Notes: a model not told the origin generated them from the sequence alone. Shown: positions 17,133 to 27,632, counted from the stretch's first letter. The stretch: 45,618 bases of DNA from Xanthobacteraceae bacterium (GCA_028282095.1 JANQIP010000126.1:1-45618), one strand, 5' to 3'. A program made the numbers and translations.

Positions 17133-17282
17133 TTAATCTGAGGCGGGCGGTTTGGTCGGGGCAGAGCTATCGCCTTCGCTTGCGGGATAGGTCGCCCGCC
17201 GAGTGCTCGCACCTTTTGAATCAGAAAACGCCAAGACCAGTCCCAGCAAGCTGAAGAGGATGGAAAGATAACTAATTGTCAT
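17133..17282 (-). CDS. Possible small membrane protein (49 aa)
   Basis: An ATG at 17282 opens 49 codons: a hydrophobic N-terminal segment (ISYLSILFSLLGLVLAFS), then a Ser/Thr/Pro-rich hydrophilic tail ending PPASD. This is the profile of a single-pass small membrane protein or a lipid-less secreted peptide. It starts 9 bp after the stop of another hydrophobic reading frame. Base composition is much lower in G+C than in flanking genes. There is no recognised family and only a weak ribosome-binding site (CGAGAA). Confidence 0.4.
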   Translation of the reverse strand: MTISYLSILFSLLGLVLAFSDSKGASTRRATYPASEGDSSAPTKPPASD

Positions 17283-17291
17283 AATTCTCGT

Positions 17292-17543
17292 TTAATCGCG
17301 TTGGTTGTGACCATTCAGAGCAAATGGTCGAAAGCGAATCTCAAGGTGATTTTCGGCAATGTTCACAACGCCGATCGCGAAGCAGAACAATAGATAGCAT
17401 ATAGCAGAACAAGACTTATCGACGAAGAATATTCTGTGAAAAGGAGTTAAGTACCAGCCGCAGGATAACCCAATCGCAATCTGAAGGGTATGAAATAAAG
17501 GCCGTGCTATCTTCGAAGCAAGCTTGATTCCGTTGGGCCGCAA
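17292..17543 (-). CDS. Possible small hydrophobic protein (83 aa)
   Basis: An open frame with a TTG start at 17543 gives 83 residues with two hydrophobic stretches (LFHTLQIAIGLSCGWYL and AICYLLFCFAIGVVNIA), so possibly a two-pass membrane protein. The region is clearly AT-rich compared with mnmG and the chemoreceptor, which may mean transferred or decayed DNA. I do not recognise it. It could also be a chance frame, since low G+C makes stops more frequent yet this frame stays open only over 250 bp. Confidence 0.33.
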   Translation of the reverse strand: MRPNGIKLASKIARPLFHTLQIAIGLSCGWYLTPFHRIFFVDKSCSAICYLLFCFAIGVVNIAENHLEIRFRPFALNGHNQRD

Positions 17544-17575
17544 CGCTCAAATATTTGTTTCTGATTCAAATATAA

Positions 17576-19459
17576 TTATCGGCTTCCCGCCGCGGTGTTG
17601 CGCCCCGTCCGGCGGGACCGGCGCAGATTCGCGGCAAGCAGAGTGAGGGCTGCCGGCGTAACGCCGTCGATCCGGCCGGCCTGGCCGAGCGTTCGCGGAC
17701 GGGTCGCGGCGAGCTTTTGGCGCACTTCGTTCGACAGGCCGGTGATGCCCGCATAATCGAGATCATCCGGGATCGAAAGCGCCTCGTCGCGCCGGAAGGC
17801 GGCGATGTCCGCGGCCTGCCGGCTGACATAGACCGAGTATTTCGCATCGATCTCGAGCTGCTCGGCGATCTTAGGCGGCAGCTCCGCGAGCTGCGGCCAG
17901 ATGCGAGCGACCGCGGCAATGCCGATATCGGGAAAGCTCAGGAGATCGAATGCCGTCCGGCGCTGCCCGTCGCGCTTGAGGGCAAGGCCGAAGCGTTCGG
18001 CCTGTTGCGGCGTCAACGACACCGCGCGCGCATAATCGCGAGCGTCCGTCAGAGCTTGCATCTTGTCGCGGAAGCGCCGCGCGCGCTCGGGCGCAACGCA
18101 GCCGAGCTTGAGCCCGTGGTCGGTCAAGCGCTGGTCGGCATTGTCGGCGCGCAAGGTCAGCCGATACTCGGCGCGGGACGTGAACATGCGATAGGGCTCG
18201 CTGACCCCGCGGGTCACGAGGTCATCGATCATCACGCCGAGATAGGCCTGCGAGCGGTCGATCACGAAGACCGGACCGTTCCCTGCGCGCAAGGCCGCGT
18301 TCAGCCCTGCCAGCAGACCCTGGCCCGCAGCCTCCTCGTAGCCGGTTGTCCCGTTGATCTGGCCGGCGAGAAAAAGGCCCTTAAGCCGTTTGGCTTCAAG
18401 CGTCGGCTCGAGCTCGCGCGGATCGACGTGATCATATTCGATCGCATAGCCGGGCCGGGTGATCTCGGCGCGTTCGAGGCCAGGGATGGTCGCGACCAGC
18501 GCACGCTGCACCTCTTCCGGCAGCGCGGTCGAGATGCCGTTGGGATAGACCGTCGGATCGTCCAGTCCTTCCGGCTCGAGAAAGATCTGATGGCCGTCGC
18601 GCTCGCCGAAGCGCACGATCTTGTCCTCGATCGAGGGGCAATAGCGCGGTCCGCGGCTTTCGATCTGCCCGGAATACATCGGTGAACGATGCACATTGCC
18701 ACGGATGATCCGGTGGGTTTCTTCGCTCGTGCGGGTGATGGCGCAGTCGACCTGGCGGTTTTCGATTTCGCCGGTCAGGGTGGAGAACGGCTCGGGCGGA
18801 TCATCGCCCGGCTGGCTTTCGAGGCCCTGCCAATCGACGGTGCGGCCGTCGAGCCGCGGCGGCGTCCCGGTCTTGAGGCGCGCGAGCGCAAAGCCGAGTG
18901 AAGCGAGCGAGCGGGCGAGCCCCAAGGACGGCGCCTCGCCCATGCGTCCGGCGGGAATGGTGCGCTCGCCGATATGGATCAGCCCGCGCAGGAAAGTGCC
19001 GGTCGTCAGCACCAGCGCGCCGGCGCCGAGCGTGCGGCCGTCCGCAAGGATCACGCCCGTGACCCGACCCTCGGTCCAGGTCAGGTCATCGGCCTCGCCT
19101 TCGATAACGTTGAGGTTCGCGGTCTCGCGGATCGCCTGCTGCATCGCCGCCGCATAGAGCCTGCGGTCGGCCTGCGCGCGCGGCCCGCGCACCGCCGGGC
19201 CCTTGCGACGGTTGAGCATGCGGAACTGGATTCCGCCGCGATCGGCAACGCGACCCATCAGGCCGTCGAGCGCATCGATCTCGCGCACGAGATGGCCCTT
19301 CCCCAGCCCGCCGATCGCCGGGTTGCATGACATCGCCCCGATCGTGTCGAAGCGATGGGTGACGAGCGCGGTCGCCGCGCCCATGCGCGCGCTTGCTGCC
19401 GCCGCTTCGCAGCCGGCATGGCCCCCGCCTATGACGATGACGTCGAACCGCCGATCCAT
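17576..19459 (-). CDS. mnmG: tRNA uridine-5-carboxymethylaminomethyl synthase MnmG
   Basis: 627 residues, standard length. With MnmE it builds the cmnm5 group on wobble U34 of several tRNAs using FAD, methylene-THF and glycine. FAD-binding GGGHAG lies at residues 12-17; family signatures [22 protein letters not shown] and [16 protein letters not shown] are present, with [17 protein letters not shown] near the C-terminal domain. The ATG is at 19459. A perfect parS site sits 42-57 bp upstream. Most alphaproteobacteria continue mnmG-rsmG-parA-parB, but the next genes here are small frames and a chemoreceptor. Confidence 0.98.
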   Translation of the reverse strand: MDRRFDVIVIGGGHAGCEAAAASARMGAATALVTHRFDTIGAMSCNPAIGGLGKGHLVREIDALDGLMGRVADRGGIQFRMLNRRKGPAVRGPRAQADRRLYAAAMQQAIRETANLNVIEGEADDLTWTEGRVTGVILADGRTLGAGALVLTTGTFLRGLIHIGERTIPAGRMGEAPSLGLARSLASLGFALARLKTGTPPRLDGRTVDWQGLESQPGDDPPEPFSTLTGEIENRQVDCAITRTSEETHRIIRGNVHRSPMYSGQIESRGPRYCPSIEDKIVRFGERDGHQIFLEPEGLDDPTVYPNGISTALPEEVQRALVATIPGLERAEITRPGYAIEYDHVDPRELEPTLEAKRLKGLFLAGQINGTTGYEEAAGQGLLAGLNAALRAGNGPVFVIDRSQAYLGVMIDDLVTRGVSEPYRMFTSRAEYRLTLRADNADQRLTDHGLKLGCVAPERARRFRDKMQALTDARDYARAVSLTPQQAERFGLALKRDGQRRTAFDLLSFPDIGIAAVARIWPQLAELPPKIAEQLEIDAKYSVYVSRQAADIAAFRRDEALSIPDDLDYAGITGLSNEVRQKLAATRPRTLGQAGRIDGVTPAALTLLAANLRRSRRTGRNTAAGSR

Positions 19460-19500
19460 GCCGACATTCCCGAGTGATCCCGAGCGTGCAAAACAAGGGG

Positions 19501-19516
19501 TGTTTCACGTGAAACA
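19501..19516. other. parS centromere site 1
   Basis: TGTTTCACGTGAAACA, a perfect 16-bp parS palindrome, in the mnmE-mnmG gap just upstream of mnmG. ParB binds parS, spreads with CTP, and with ParA segregates the chromosome origin. A second identical site lies at 21046. Confidence 0.93.
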
Positions 19517-19588
19517 ATGACCGGCCCGGATAGCTCAAGGTCCTCTTCTTAACCGCATGACCCTACTGCGCCGGACCGTGCGGCCCTA

Positions 19589-20950
19589 TCACTTCCCGAT
19601 GCAGAAATCACGAAATATGACGTCGAGGATATCCTCCACGTCGACGCGCCCGACCAGCCGTCCGAGTGCGCGGGCAGCGAGCCGAAGCTCCTCGGCAATC
19701 ATCTCCTCCCGGTCGGTCGCCGGCTCGGCAAGGGCGCGGTCGAGCGCGGCCACCGTCTCCTCCAGTGCCAAACGGTGACGCTCGCGCGTGATTAGCGCGG
19801 GCTCGGTGCCGCCCACGAACTTCGCCGCGAAGGATTCGAGCGCACTCATCAGGGCCTGCATGCCTTCGCCCGTGCGCGCCGATATCAAGAAGCCGCGATG
19901 GTCCGCCGAGGATGCGATTTTGCCCCATGCATTGTCCGTCGATTCGATCAGGTCGACCTTGTTCAGAACGATCCAGCTTGGCCTCTTGCCGATTTCGTCG
20001 GGAAGGCCCGTCGTGCCCTGCGCGGCCGCGACGTCCATGATCCACAAGACGAGGTCGGCTTCGGCCGCGCGCGCCCGCGCCCGTCGTGTTCCCTCCTGCT
20101 CGACCGGATCCTCGCTCTCGCGGATTCCGGCCGTGTCCAGCACCGTCACCGGCAGACCCCCGAGGTCGAGATGGACCTCGATGACGTCCCGGGTGGTTCC
20201 AGGATGGGGCGAGACGATCGCGGCGTCCCGCCGCGCGATCGCGTTGATGAGGCTCGACTTGCCGGCATTGGGCGGACCTGCAATGGCAACGACAAGGCCC
20301 TCGCGCACCCTTTCCCCGCGGTGCCGATCCGACAACGCGTCCGCCATCTCCGCCCGCAGCGCCCGCACCATTGCCAGCGCCGGCGCAGTCAGATCCTCCG
20401 GAACATCCCCTTCGTCGGAAAAGTCGATGCGCGCCTCAATCAGCGCCAGCGCGGATATCAGCGTTTCACGCCAGGTCTCAGTTCGATCTCCCAGCATCCC
20501 GCGGAGCTGACGAACCGCTTGCCGTCTTTGTCCCTCGGTGTCCGCGGCGATCAGATCCGCGAGCCCCTCGACTCTTGTGAGATCGAGCTTACCGTTCTCG
20601 AAAGCCCGCCGCGTGAACTCGCCCGGCTCCGCCGCCCGACAGTTTTCGAGGGCGCCGAGCACGCTAAGCACGGCCGTAACGACTGCCCTGCCCCCATGGA
20701 GATGCAGTTCGGCGACATCTTCACCGGTCGCACTGCCCGGCGCCGGGAACCAGAGCGCAAGCGCTTCGTCGATAATGTCGCCGCTCACCGGATCGCGCAC
20801 GCAAGCGAGCGCGGCCTTGCGTGGCTCGGGGGCTTTTCCGATCAGCGCACCGAGAGCCGTACCCGCACCCGGCCCCGAGATGCGCACCACTGCGATCGCC
20901 GCCGGTGGCCGCCCCGTCGACAAACCAAAAATCGTATCGCGTTCGAGCAC
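19589..20950 (-). CDS. mnmE: tRNA modification GTPase MnmE
   Basis: 453 residues. It is the partner of MnmG in U34 modification; it dimerises, binds folate and hydrolyses GTP with K+ dependence. The N-terminal folate-binding domain starts [22 protein letters not shown]. The G domain has GPPNAGKSS at 225-233 and DTAGIRES near 272. The C-terminal CIGK carries the catalytic Cys450. It is followed 129 bp later by mnmG in the same direction, and parS sites lie on both sides of it. Confidence 0.98.
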   Translation of the reverse strand: MLERDTIFGLSTGRPPAAIAVVRISGPGAGTALGALIGKAPEPRKAALACVRDPVSGDIIDEALALWFPAPGSATGEDVAELHLHGGRAVVTAVLSVLGALENCRAAEPGEFTRRAFENGKLDLTRVEGLADLIAADTEGQRRQAVRQLRGMLGDRTETWRETLISALALIEARIDFSDEGDVPEDLTAPALAMVRALRAEMADALSDRHRGERVREGLVVAIAGPPNAGKSSLINAIARRDAAIVSPHPGTTRDVIEVHLDLGGLPVTVLDTAGIRESEDPVEQEGTRRARARAAEADLVLWIMDVAAAQGTTGLPDEIGKRPSWIVLNKVDLIESTDNAWGKIASSADHRGFLISARTGEGMQALMSALESFAAKFVGGTEPALITRERHRLALEETVAALDRALAEPATDREEMIAEELRLAARALGRLVGRVDVEDILDVIFRDFCIGK

Positions 20951-21045
20951 GCCCGAATCCTAACCCCGGCCTTTCCTCGCCCTTGGCCAATCCCGACCAA
21001 CCCGGATCGCCAAAGCCCCTGCAAAATCGGTCGTCTTCATCTGCT

Positions 21046-21061
21046 TGTTTCACGTGAAACA
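21046..21061. other. parS centromere site 2
   Basis: A second perfect TGTTTCACGTGAAACA, 95-110 bp upstream of the mnmE start and about 1.5 kb from the first. The surrounding gap 20951-21526 otherwise holds a BC element and an A/E repeat. Confidence 0.93.
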
Positions 21062-21253
21062 ACCGGACCGACGTCATCCGGTACAGTGGACGACAAGGCA
21101 CCGTCGCAATTGCCCTCCATCCATCCACCCGAACGGCTTCGCGTCGACATTCCCGAGCGCCGAGTGTTCTCGTCACCCAATCCGTTGCTATCCCAACTGT
21201 CGCGTCAATTCGCCATTCTTTCGGGATCGGTCTACCTGATTAGGTTCTCCAAG

Positions 21254-21378
21254 CTAGTGTTTCCTTCTCTGACGGTCCGATCCCGGACCGTCAGGTAAGG
21301 AACACTAGCTAATCCGTTACTTTGTGATCCGGCACCAACACAATGAGACGAGCCCAAGCGTTGGTGCCGCATCACTAG
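21254..21378 (+). repeat. 125-bp BC element, complete copy
   Basis: Begins CTAGTG (21254) and ends CACTAG (21378). Palindrome B has CTGACGGTCCGA and its inverse around TCCC; palindrome C has GGCACCAAC and GTTGGTGCC arms. They are joined by a linker with CTAATCCG and CTTTGT. This is the best preserved copy in the window. Confidence 0.85.
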
Positions 21379-21387
21379 CCACGATCC

Positions 21388-21511
21388 TCTCTTTGTTTGG
21401 TCGCATGATCTTGTCCGAAGAGCCTGCCGACTTTGCGGGATCATGCGTCCTAATCGGGCGGTCGCGTTTTCTATGGCGAACCGGTTCCCACTTCGCCGGA
21501 AAACGCTCTAG
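21388..21511 (-). repeat. RIME-like A and E modules
   Basis: A CTCTTTGTTTGGTCGCATG tail and A palindrome (21388-21447), then a GGCGGTCGCG segment and an E module (AACCGGTTCCCACTTCGCC, GGAAAACGCTCTAG) ending 15 bp before the DUF255 gene start. It therefore sits in the promoter or leader region of that gene. Confidence 0.75.
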
Positions 21512-21526
21512 CCGAAGGCGGAGCCC

Positions 21527-23647
21527 ATGACAGCCGACCTCACGCATGAAAACCGGCTCGCCCGCGAGACGAGTCCGTATCTCCTTCAGCACAAGCATAA
21601 TCCGGTCGACTGGTGGCCCTGGGGGCCTGAGGCCCTCGCCGAAGCGAAAAGCACGGGCAAGCCGATCCTCTTATCCGTCGGCTATGCCGCCTGTCACTGG
21701 TGCCATGTGATGGCACATGAGAGCTTCGAGGACAAAGCAACCGCGGCGGTCATGAACGAGCTGTTCGTCAACATCAAGGTCGACCGCGAGGAACGCCCCG
21801 ACATCGACCACATCTACATGTCGGCGCTCCATTACCTCGGCCAGCAGGGCGGCTGGCCGCTCACCATGATCCTCACCCCGGAAGGCGAGCCGGTCTGGGG
21901 CGGCACCTACTTTCCCAACAAGGCACGTTACGGCCGACCCTCCTTCGTCGACGTGCTGCGCGAAATCGCCCGCCTGTTTCGCGACGAGCCCCACCGCGTC
22001 GAGCACAATCGCAAAGCCCTCATGGAGCGTCTTGCCGAAAAAGCGCAAGCCGAGGGACGGGTATCCTTGGGACTCGCCCAGCTCGACAACATCGCCGAGC
22101 AACTTGCCGGCGCAATCGACGCCGCCCAAGGCGGGCTGCGTGACGCGCCGAAATTTCCCCAATGCTCGATGCTCGAATTCCTGTGGCGCGCCGGTCAGCG
22201 CGCCGACCGTGCCTTGGCCCCAACACCGGGCGTGCCTTCGGCTCCCGAGAGCAATGCCTATTTCGACCTCGTGACGCTCACGCTTGAGCGCATGTGCGAG
22301 GGCGGCATCTACGATCATCTCGGCGGAGGTTTTTCCCGCTATTCGGTCGATGAACGTTGGCTCGTCCCGCACTTCGAGAAGATGCTCTATGACAATGCTC
22401 AGCTTCTCGAGCTGCTGGCACTGGCGCATGCGCGCACGGGTCACCCGCTGTTCCGCCAGCGCGCGTACGAGACGGTTGCCTGGCTCGAACGCGAGATGAC
22501 CACCGCTGACGGCGCGTTTTGTGCTTCGCTCGACGCCGACTCGGAGGGTGAAGAGGGCAAATTCTATGTCTGGACGCCCGACGAGATCGCCGGTGCTCTG
22601 CCGCCTGCGGACGCAGCCTACTTTGCCGGTCGCTATGACGTCACTGCATCCGGCAACTTCGAGCATCGCAATATTCTGAACCGGCTGCGGCGGCTGGACG
22701 ACTTCGCCCGCACCCGCGCCGGTGAGAGTTTCACCCTTGCCCCGATCGATGCCGAGGAGGAGCGCCGTCTTGCACCGCTGCGCGAAAGCCTTCTCGCCGC
22801 CCGGTCCCATCGCATCCGTCCAGGGCTCGACGACAAGGTCCTCGCCGATTGGAACGGCCTGATGATTGCAGCGCTTGTGAACGCCGGGCTGCTGCTGGAC
22901 GAGCCCCATTGGCTCGCGCTTGCCCGCCGCGCCTTCGATTTCATCGCCCGCACCATGACCCGAAACGACCGCCTCGGCCATTCCTGGCGTGCCGGTCGGC
23001 TGCTCTATCCGGGTCTTGCTTCAGACTTCGCCGCCATGATCCGCGCGGCGCTCGCGCTGTTCGAGGCGACAGCCGAGCCCGCCTATCTTGATCGCGCTTT
23101 GGCCTGGCAGCGCGCGTTCGACCGTCACTATGCCCACCCCGGCACCGGTGGGTATTACCTGACGGCCGACGATGCCGAGGGGCTGATCGTCCGCCCCGAC
23201 ACGACCTATGACGAAGCAATCCCGAACCCGAACAGCCTTGCCGCCCAGAACCTCGTTCGCCTCGCGGCGCTCACCGGCGATCCCGCTTGGCGCGAGCGCA
23301 CCGACCGGCTGTTCGACGGGCTATTGCCGATTGCAGTCCCTAATCTCTTTCCGCATCAAAGCCTTCTGAACGCCCTCGACCTCCGTCTTCGCGCAGCAGA
23401 GATCGTTATTGTGCGCGAAGAAGCGCACAATGGACCCTTGTTTGTTGCAGCGCAGCATATCCCCTTCGATGAGAGGATTATCCTTCGGGTAACCAAAGCA
23501 GACGATTTATCCCCGTCACACCCCGCGCGTGACAAAATCGCTGCGGTCTCGGGCAGCGCAGCTTTTGTCTGTGTGGACGCGCGCTGCTCGTTGCCGGTCA
23601 CCGACCCCGATCAGATTGCCGAGACCATCAAGGCGATGCGGGGTTAG
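21527..23647 (+). CDS. Thioredoxin-like DUF255 protein (YyaL/SPATA20 family)
   Basis: 706 residues, full length for COG1331. The N-terminal thioredoxin-like domain carries [19 protein letters not shown] with Cys56 and Cys59 as a CxxC pair, and [25 protein letters not shown]. The central and C-terminal parts form an alpha/alpha-barrel like N-acylglucosamine epimerases ([32 protein letters not shown]). The reaction is not established. The ATG at 21527 has GGCGGAG before it. It converges on rho; the 212-bp gap shows no convincing terminator. Confidence 0.92.
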   Translation: MTADLTHENRLARETSPYLLQHKHNPVDWWPWGPEALAEAKSTGKPILLSVGYAACHWCHVMAHESFEDKATAAVMNELFVNIKVDREERPDIDHIYMSALHYLGQQGGWPLTMILTPEGEPVWGGTYFPNKARYGRPSFVDVLREIARLFRDEPHRVEHNRKALMERLAEKAQAEGRVSLGLAQLDNIAEQLAGAIDAAQGGLRDAPKFPQCSMLEFLWRAGQRADRALAPTPGVPSAPESNAYFDLVTLTLERMCEGGIYDHLGGGFSRYSVDERWLVPHFEKMLYDNAQLLELLALAHARTGHPLFRQRAYETVAWLEREMTTADGAFCASLDADSEGEEGKFYVWTPDEIAGALPPADAAYFAGRYDVTASGNFEHRNILNRLRRLDDFARTRAGESFTLAPIDAEEERRLAPLRESLLAARSHRIRPGLDDKVLADWNGLMIAALVNAGLLLDEPHWLALARRAFDFIARTMTRNDRLGHSWRAGRLLYPGLASDFAAMIRAALALFEATAEPAYLDRALAWQRAFDRHYAHPGTGGYYLTADDAEGLIVRPDTTYDEAIPNPNSLAAQNLVRLAALTGDPAWRERTDRLFDGLLPIAVPNLFPHQSLLNALDLRLRAAEIVIVREEAHNGPLFVAAQHIPFDERIILRVTKADDLSPSHPARDKIAAVSGSAAFVCVDARCSLPVTDPDQIAETIKAMRG

Positions 23648-23859
23648 AGGACGATCCCGAATAGCCGCACGCGCCTCGGACAAGAGCGATTATTCGGTTC
23701 CGGCCGATCACGAATCTGAGGGGAGCACGAGCTTCAGTGCCGGTATCGTTGTTCACCGACCCGATCGGTCCGAAAAGGAACAAAGAGAAGCATCAGTTTT
23801 TTTAAGTTTTCGATCGATCTTGGACCATCGGCCTTACCTCGATCCCATACCTCTCATTC

Positions 23860-25125
23860 TCACGTATTCATCGATTCGAAGAATTCGGCGTTGTTCTTGG
23901 TGTTCCGGAACTTGTCGAGCAAGAAATCAATCGCATCCATGACACCCATCGGGTTGAGAATGCGACGCAAGACGTAGATCTTCTTGAGCTGGTCAGCCGG
24001 AGTGAGCAGTTCTTCCTTGCGGGTGCCCGACCGGGTGATGTCGATCGCCGGAAATGTTCGTTTGTCCGCCACCTTGCGGTCGAGGATGAGCTCCGAATTA
24101 CCCGTGCCCTTGAACTCTTCGAAGATCACTTCGTCCATGCGGCTGCCGGTATCGATCAGCGCCGTCGCGATGATGGTCAGCGAACCGCCCTCTTCGATGT
24201 TCCGCGCCGCGCCGAAGAACCGTTTCGGCCGCTGCAGCGCATTGGCATCGACACCGCCTGTGAGCACCTTGCCCGAGGACGGCACAACCGTGTTGTACGC
24301 TCGACCCAAGCGCGTGATCGAATCGAGCAGGATCACGACGTCCCGTTGATGTTCGACCAGGCGCTTAGCCTTCTCGATCACCATCTCGGCGACCTGCACA
24401 TGGCGCGAGGCCGGTTCATCGAAGGTCGAGGAGATCACCTCGCCCCTCACCGACCGCTGCATGTCGGTCACTTCCTCCGGCCGCTCGTCGATCAGCAGCA
24501 CGATCAGATAGCACTCCGGATGGTTGGCGGTGATCGAGTGCGCGATGTTCTGCAGCAGCACGGTCTTGCCGGTCCGCGGCGGCGACACGATCAGCCCGCG
24601 CTGGCCTTTGCCGATGGGCGCGACGATATCGATCACCCGTGCCGACAGATCCTTGCGCGTCGGATCCGCGATCTCCATCTGCAACCGCTCGTCCGGATAG
24701 AGCGGTGTTAGATTGTCGAAATTGATTTTGTGTCGTGCCTTGTCCGGCTCTTCGAAATTGATCGTGTTGACCTTGAGCAGGGCGAAGTAGCGCTCGCCTT
24801 CCTTCGGACTGCGAATCTGGCCTTCGATCGTATCGCCGGTGCGCAGTCCGAAGCGCCTGATCTGCGAGGGCGATACATAGATATCGTCCGGCCCCGGCAG
24901 GTAATTCGCCTCAGGCGCGCGGAGAAATCCGAAACCGTCCTGCAAAACTTCGACCACGCCCTCGCCGATGATCTCGACATCGCGCTGGGCAAGCTGTTTG
25001 AGAATCGCGAACATCAGCTCCTGCTTGCGCATCGTCGAGGCGTTCTCGACCTGATGCTCGTCGGCAAAAGCCAGCAATTCGACGGGAGATTTGACCTTTA
25101 GGTCCTGCAGCTTCATTTCCCGCAT
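23860..25125 (-). CDS. rho: Transcription termination factor Rho
   Basis: 421 residues, the usual alphaproteobacterial length. Rho is the hexameric RNA-DNA helicase that ends transcripts. The N-terminal domain starts [18 protein letters not shown]; the RNA-binding fold has [22 protein letters not shown]; the P-loop is [15 protein letters not shown]; the Q-loop and R-loop region reads [19 protein letters not shown]. The C-terminal [19 protein letters not shown] is typical. Start 25125 is chosen over an extension to 25188 that has no family match. It lies in the usual hemE-side cluster, leftward from oriC. Confidence 0.98.
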   Translation of the reverse strand: MREMKLQDLKVKSPVELLAFADEHQVENASTMRKQELMFAILKQLAQRDVEIIGEGVVEVLQDGFGFLRAPEANYLPGPDDIYVSPSQIRRFGLRTGDTIEGQIRSPKEGERYFALLKVNTINFEEPDKARHKINFDNLTPLYPDERLQMEIADPTRKDLSARVIDIVAPIGKGQRGLIVSPPRTGKTVLLQNIAHSITANHPECYLIVLLIDERPEEVTDMQRSVRGEVISSTFDEPASRHVQVAEMVIEKAKRLVEHQRDVVILLDSITRLGRAYNTVVPSSGKVLTGGVDANALQRPKRFFGAARNIEEGGSLTIIATALIDTGSRMDEVIFEEFKGTGNSELILDRKVADKRTFPAIDITRSGTRKEELLTPADQLKKIYVLRRILNPMGVMDAIDFLLDKFRNTKNNAEFFESMNT

Positions 25126-25378
25126 GCGGGTGATCCTGTGCGTCGACCGGGGCAAGGCCCACCGACGCTGAAAAAGGGGGGAATGCACAGGTATTGGACG
25201 ACCGGGCTTACGCCTCTAGACCCCGACGCGCGACGCGGTCCGACCGGACCTTGCTCGATTGCATCTGCCTGCGTTCTGGGAAGGTGGCCCCAACATAGGT
25301 AAACAGCGCAGTTCGCGCAAGAGACAGCACGACGCGTTCATCACATTGCCTTGACGAAAGCCCGGCTGCCCTCCTTAC

Positions 25379-26422
25379 TCACCGCCCGCGGACCCGCTTG
25401 AGCATCTGCTCGACATGGTTGATCGGCGTCTCCGGCAGAATGCCGTGACCGAGATTGAAGACGAACGGCCCATTGCTGAATGCCGACAGCACCGTATCAA
25501 CTTCCCGCTCCAGCGCTTCTCCCCCCGCCAACAAGACCAGCGGATCGAGATTGCCCTGCACGGGAAGCCGACTTTGCACCTGATCGCGGGCAAAGTCCCG
25601 GTCGATCGCCCAGTCGAGACCGACGGCGTCAACGCCGGTCCGTTCGATATATTGCGGAAGCATCGTACCCGCCCCGCGTGGAAAACCGATGATTCGCGCT
25701 GACGGAACCTGCTGGCGCACACCCGCGACAATTCTCCGCATGGGCTCCACGCACCAAGCCTCGAACTCCTTTGGCGGAAGGACCCCCGCCCAGGTGTCGA
25801 ACACCTGGACGGCATCAACGCCTGCTTCCAACTGTGCCACAAGATAATCGATCGAGGCATCCACCAAGGTGTCGATCAGTCGAGAAAACAGTTCTCTTTC
25901 TCGATACGCCATGACCCGCGCCGGCGCTTGATCCGGCGTGCCTTCCCCCGCAACCATGTAGGTTGCGACCGTCCACGGCGCCCCACAGAACCCGAGAAAG
26001 ACCACCTCCGCCGGCAAAGCCGGACGGATCAGCCGGATAGCCTCGAACACAGGCTCCAGCACCGACAGGTTCAACCCCCGTGTGAGGCCCTCGATGTTCT
26101 TGCTGTCGACAACCGGAGCAAGTTGCGGCCCTTCACCTGCAAGGAATTTCACCGACTGTCCGAGTGCGTGCGGTATGACCAGAATGTCCGAGAACAGGAT
26201 TGCCGCATCGAGCCCGAACCGCCGAATGGGTTGAAGCGTCACCTCGGCTGCGAGTTCCGGCGTGAAGCACAGGTTGAGAAAACCTCCCGCCTGTTCCCGG
26301 ACGGCACGATACTCAGGAAGGTAGCGTCCCGCCTGTCGCATCATCCAGACGGGTGGAATTGCTGTCGTTCGTCCTGAAAGGACGCTCATCATTGCGCTTT
26401 GATCGCGGGGATTCGTTTCCAT
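25379..26422 (-). CDS. hemE: Uroporphyrinogen decarboxylase
   Basis: 347 residues. It decarboxylates uroporphyrinogen III to coproporphyrinogen III in heme and, where present, chlorophyll synthesis. Signatures: [17 protein letters not shown], the [14 protein letters not shown] block, and [16 protein letters not shown] at the C-terminus. The ATG at 26422 abuts the putative replication origin; in Caulobacter the hemE promoters lie inside the origin. It reads leftward, the leading-strand direction from the origin. Confidence 0.97.
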   Translation of the reverse strand: METNPRDQSAMMSVLSGRTTAIPPVWMMRQAGRYLPEYRAVREQAGGFLNLCFTPELAAEVTLQPIRRFGLDAAILFSDILVIPHALGQSVKFLAGEGPQLAPVVDSKNIEGLTRGLNLSVLEPVFEAIRLIRPALPAEVVFLGFCGAPWTVATYMVAGEGTPDQAPARVMAYRERELFSRLIDTLVDASIDYLVAQLEAGVDAVQVFDTWAGVLPPKEFEAWCVEPMRRIVAGVRQQVPSARIIGFPRGAGTMLPQYIERTGVDAVGLDWAIDRDFARDQVQSRLPVQGNLDPLVLLAGGEALEREVDTVLSAFSNGPFVFNLGHGILPETPINHVEQMLKRVRGR

Positions 26423-26761
26423 CTTACTTCAAACAATCAAGAATTATCTTATTGTTGAGTCTGTTAGGCGCTGGATAAGGCTGATACACGGTCATGCACA
26501 AGGCCACGATTCTACCCCCTTTGTTATGCACCTGATGTCCCGTTTTCTCCGTCGGACCTTGACAAGAGAATCGCGCTCTTCGCTTGATGTTAGCTGTCGT
26601 TCCCTCGACCGATGACAGGATCCGGCGTTGCCCACAATGCGCTATCTTGATTGGGGTAGGATTTTCCCGAACTGTGAACATGTGCGCTGAGCCGACCGGG
26701 ATGGGGGCTTCTTGCCCGAATCGCGGTTCCGTCCTGAGTTCTCCCGGCTCGTCCACAGTCG
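26423..26761. other. Putative chromosomal replication origin (oriC)
   Basis: The 339-bp gap between divergent hemE and ppsR is the position of the origin in Caulobacter and other alphaproteobacteria. Features seen: an AT-rich stretch (26424-26467, about 73% A+T) next to hemE; a cluster of DnaA-box-like 9-mers, TCATGCACA (26492-26500) and TTATGCACC (26524-26532) each 8/9 to TTATNCACA, plus 7/9 matches at 26470-26478 (reverse), 26482-26490 and 26749-26757; and four GANTC sites (26457, 26508, 26568, 26718). No CtrA full site (TTAA-N7-TTAA) was found. Function is inferred from synteny plus these motifs. Confidence 0.75.
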
Positions 26762-27613
26762 ATGATGGGTGCAATGACGTCTAAGCCGTCGAGTTTCTTC
26801 CACTTGCATCTGATTTCCGATTCCACCGGCGAGACGCTCGTCACGGTCGCGCGCGCCGCGCGGGCCCAATATACCAATGTATCGGCCGTGGAGCACGTCT
26901 ATCCGGCGGTGCGTAACAACAAGCAGCTCGACCAGGTCCTGGCCGGCATTGAGGAGGAGCCAGGTGTCGTTCTCTACACCCTGCTCGATGATGTCCTCAT
27001 CCGCCGGCTTGAGGACAAATGTCAAGACCTGGGCTTGCCTTGCTTATCTATCCTTGGTCCGGTCTTGCAGTTGTTCCAGTCTCATCTTGCGACCGAATCG
27101 ACGCAGCGGATCGGAGCTCAGCACGTTCTCGACTCCGAATATTTTAAACGCATGGACGCGCTGCACTACACGATGATGCATGACGACGGCCAGTTGACCG
27201 ACGACCTCGAAAGAGCGGATGTGGTCCTGGTGGGCGTGTCGCGAACCTCGAAAACGCCGACCTCGATCTATCTCGCCAATCGTGGGGTGAAGACAGCGAA
27301 TGTCCCGCTTGTCCCGGGCGTTCCGGTTCCTGCGCAGCTTGAGGCCTTGCAGCGACCGCTTGTGATCGGGCTTTATGCCACTCCGGAGCGGATCGTACAG
27401 ATCAGGCAGAACCGCATTCTTGGCCTTAATGCCGGCAAAGAGGATGGCCAATATGTCAATCGTGACGCCGTTGCCGAAGAAGTGATATTCTCGCGCCGGT
27501 TATGCGCCAAGCACAACTGGCCGATTATCGATGTAACGCGGCGTTCGATCGAAGAGACCGCTGCCGCGGTCATCGCGTTGCTGAGAGATCGGCGCCGTCA
27601 GACGATATCCTGA
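26762..27613 (+). CDS. ppsR: PEP synthase/PPDK regulatory kinase-pyrophosphorylase (DUF299)
   Basis: 283 residues from the first ATG (in-frame ATGs at 26765 and 26774 are also possible). This bifunctional family uses ADP to phosphorylate, and phosphate to dephosphorylate, a Thr on PEP synthetase or pyruvate phosphate dikinase, so it gates gluconeogenic PEP supply. The N-terminus has [20 protein letters not shown]; the P-loop is [11 protein letters not shown] (158-168) and [18 protein letters not shown] follows. It is the first rightward gene from the likely origin, as in Caulobacter, and leads ppsR-maf-coaE. Confidence 0.94.
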   Translation: MMGAMTSKPSSFFHLHLISDSTGETLVTVARAARAQYTNVSAVEHVYPAVRNNKQLDQVLAGIEEEPGVVLYTLLDDVLIRRLEDKCQDLGLPCLSILGPVLQLFQSHLATESTQRIGAQHVLDSEYFKRMDALHYTMMHDDGQLTDDLERADVVLVGVSRTSKTPTSIYLANRGVKTANVPLVPGVPVPAQLEALQRPLVIGLYATPERIVQIRQNRILGLNAGKEDGQYVNRDAVAEEVIFSRRLCAKHNWPIIDVTRRSIEETAAAVIALLRDRRRQTIS

Positions 27614-27632
27614 CCAACCCTTGGTACCATCG

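Noticed and set aside
17717..18685. Plus-strand open frame opposite mnmG
   Set aside because: Antisense shadow of a conserved gene without a domain.
23648..23859. T-rich stretch (about 23790-23815) between the DUF255 gene and rho as a terminator
   Set aside because: The nearest small stem (ACCGA/TCGGT) is more than 20 nt from the T run, so it is not a convincing intrinsic terminator.
25126..25188. Longer N-terminus for Rho
   Set aside because: The extra 21 residues have no similarity to Rho; the family starts at [10 protein letters not shown]. The same reasoning led to shorter starts for yifB, hsp20, coaE, mltA and the PPIase.
26434..26450. IHF-like site in the putative origin
   Set aside because: AATCAA is present but the TTR half is one base off the required spacing, so I do not call it.
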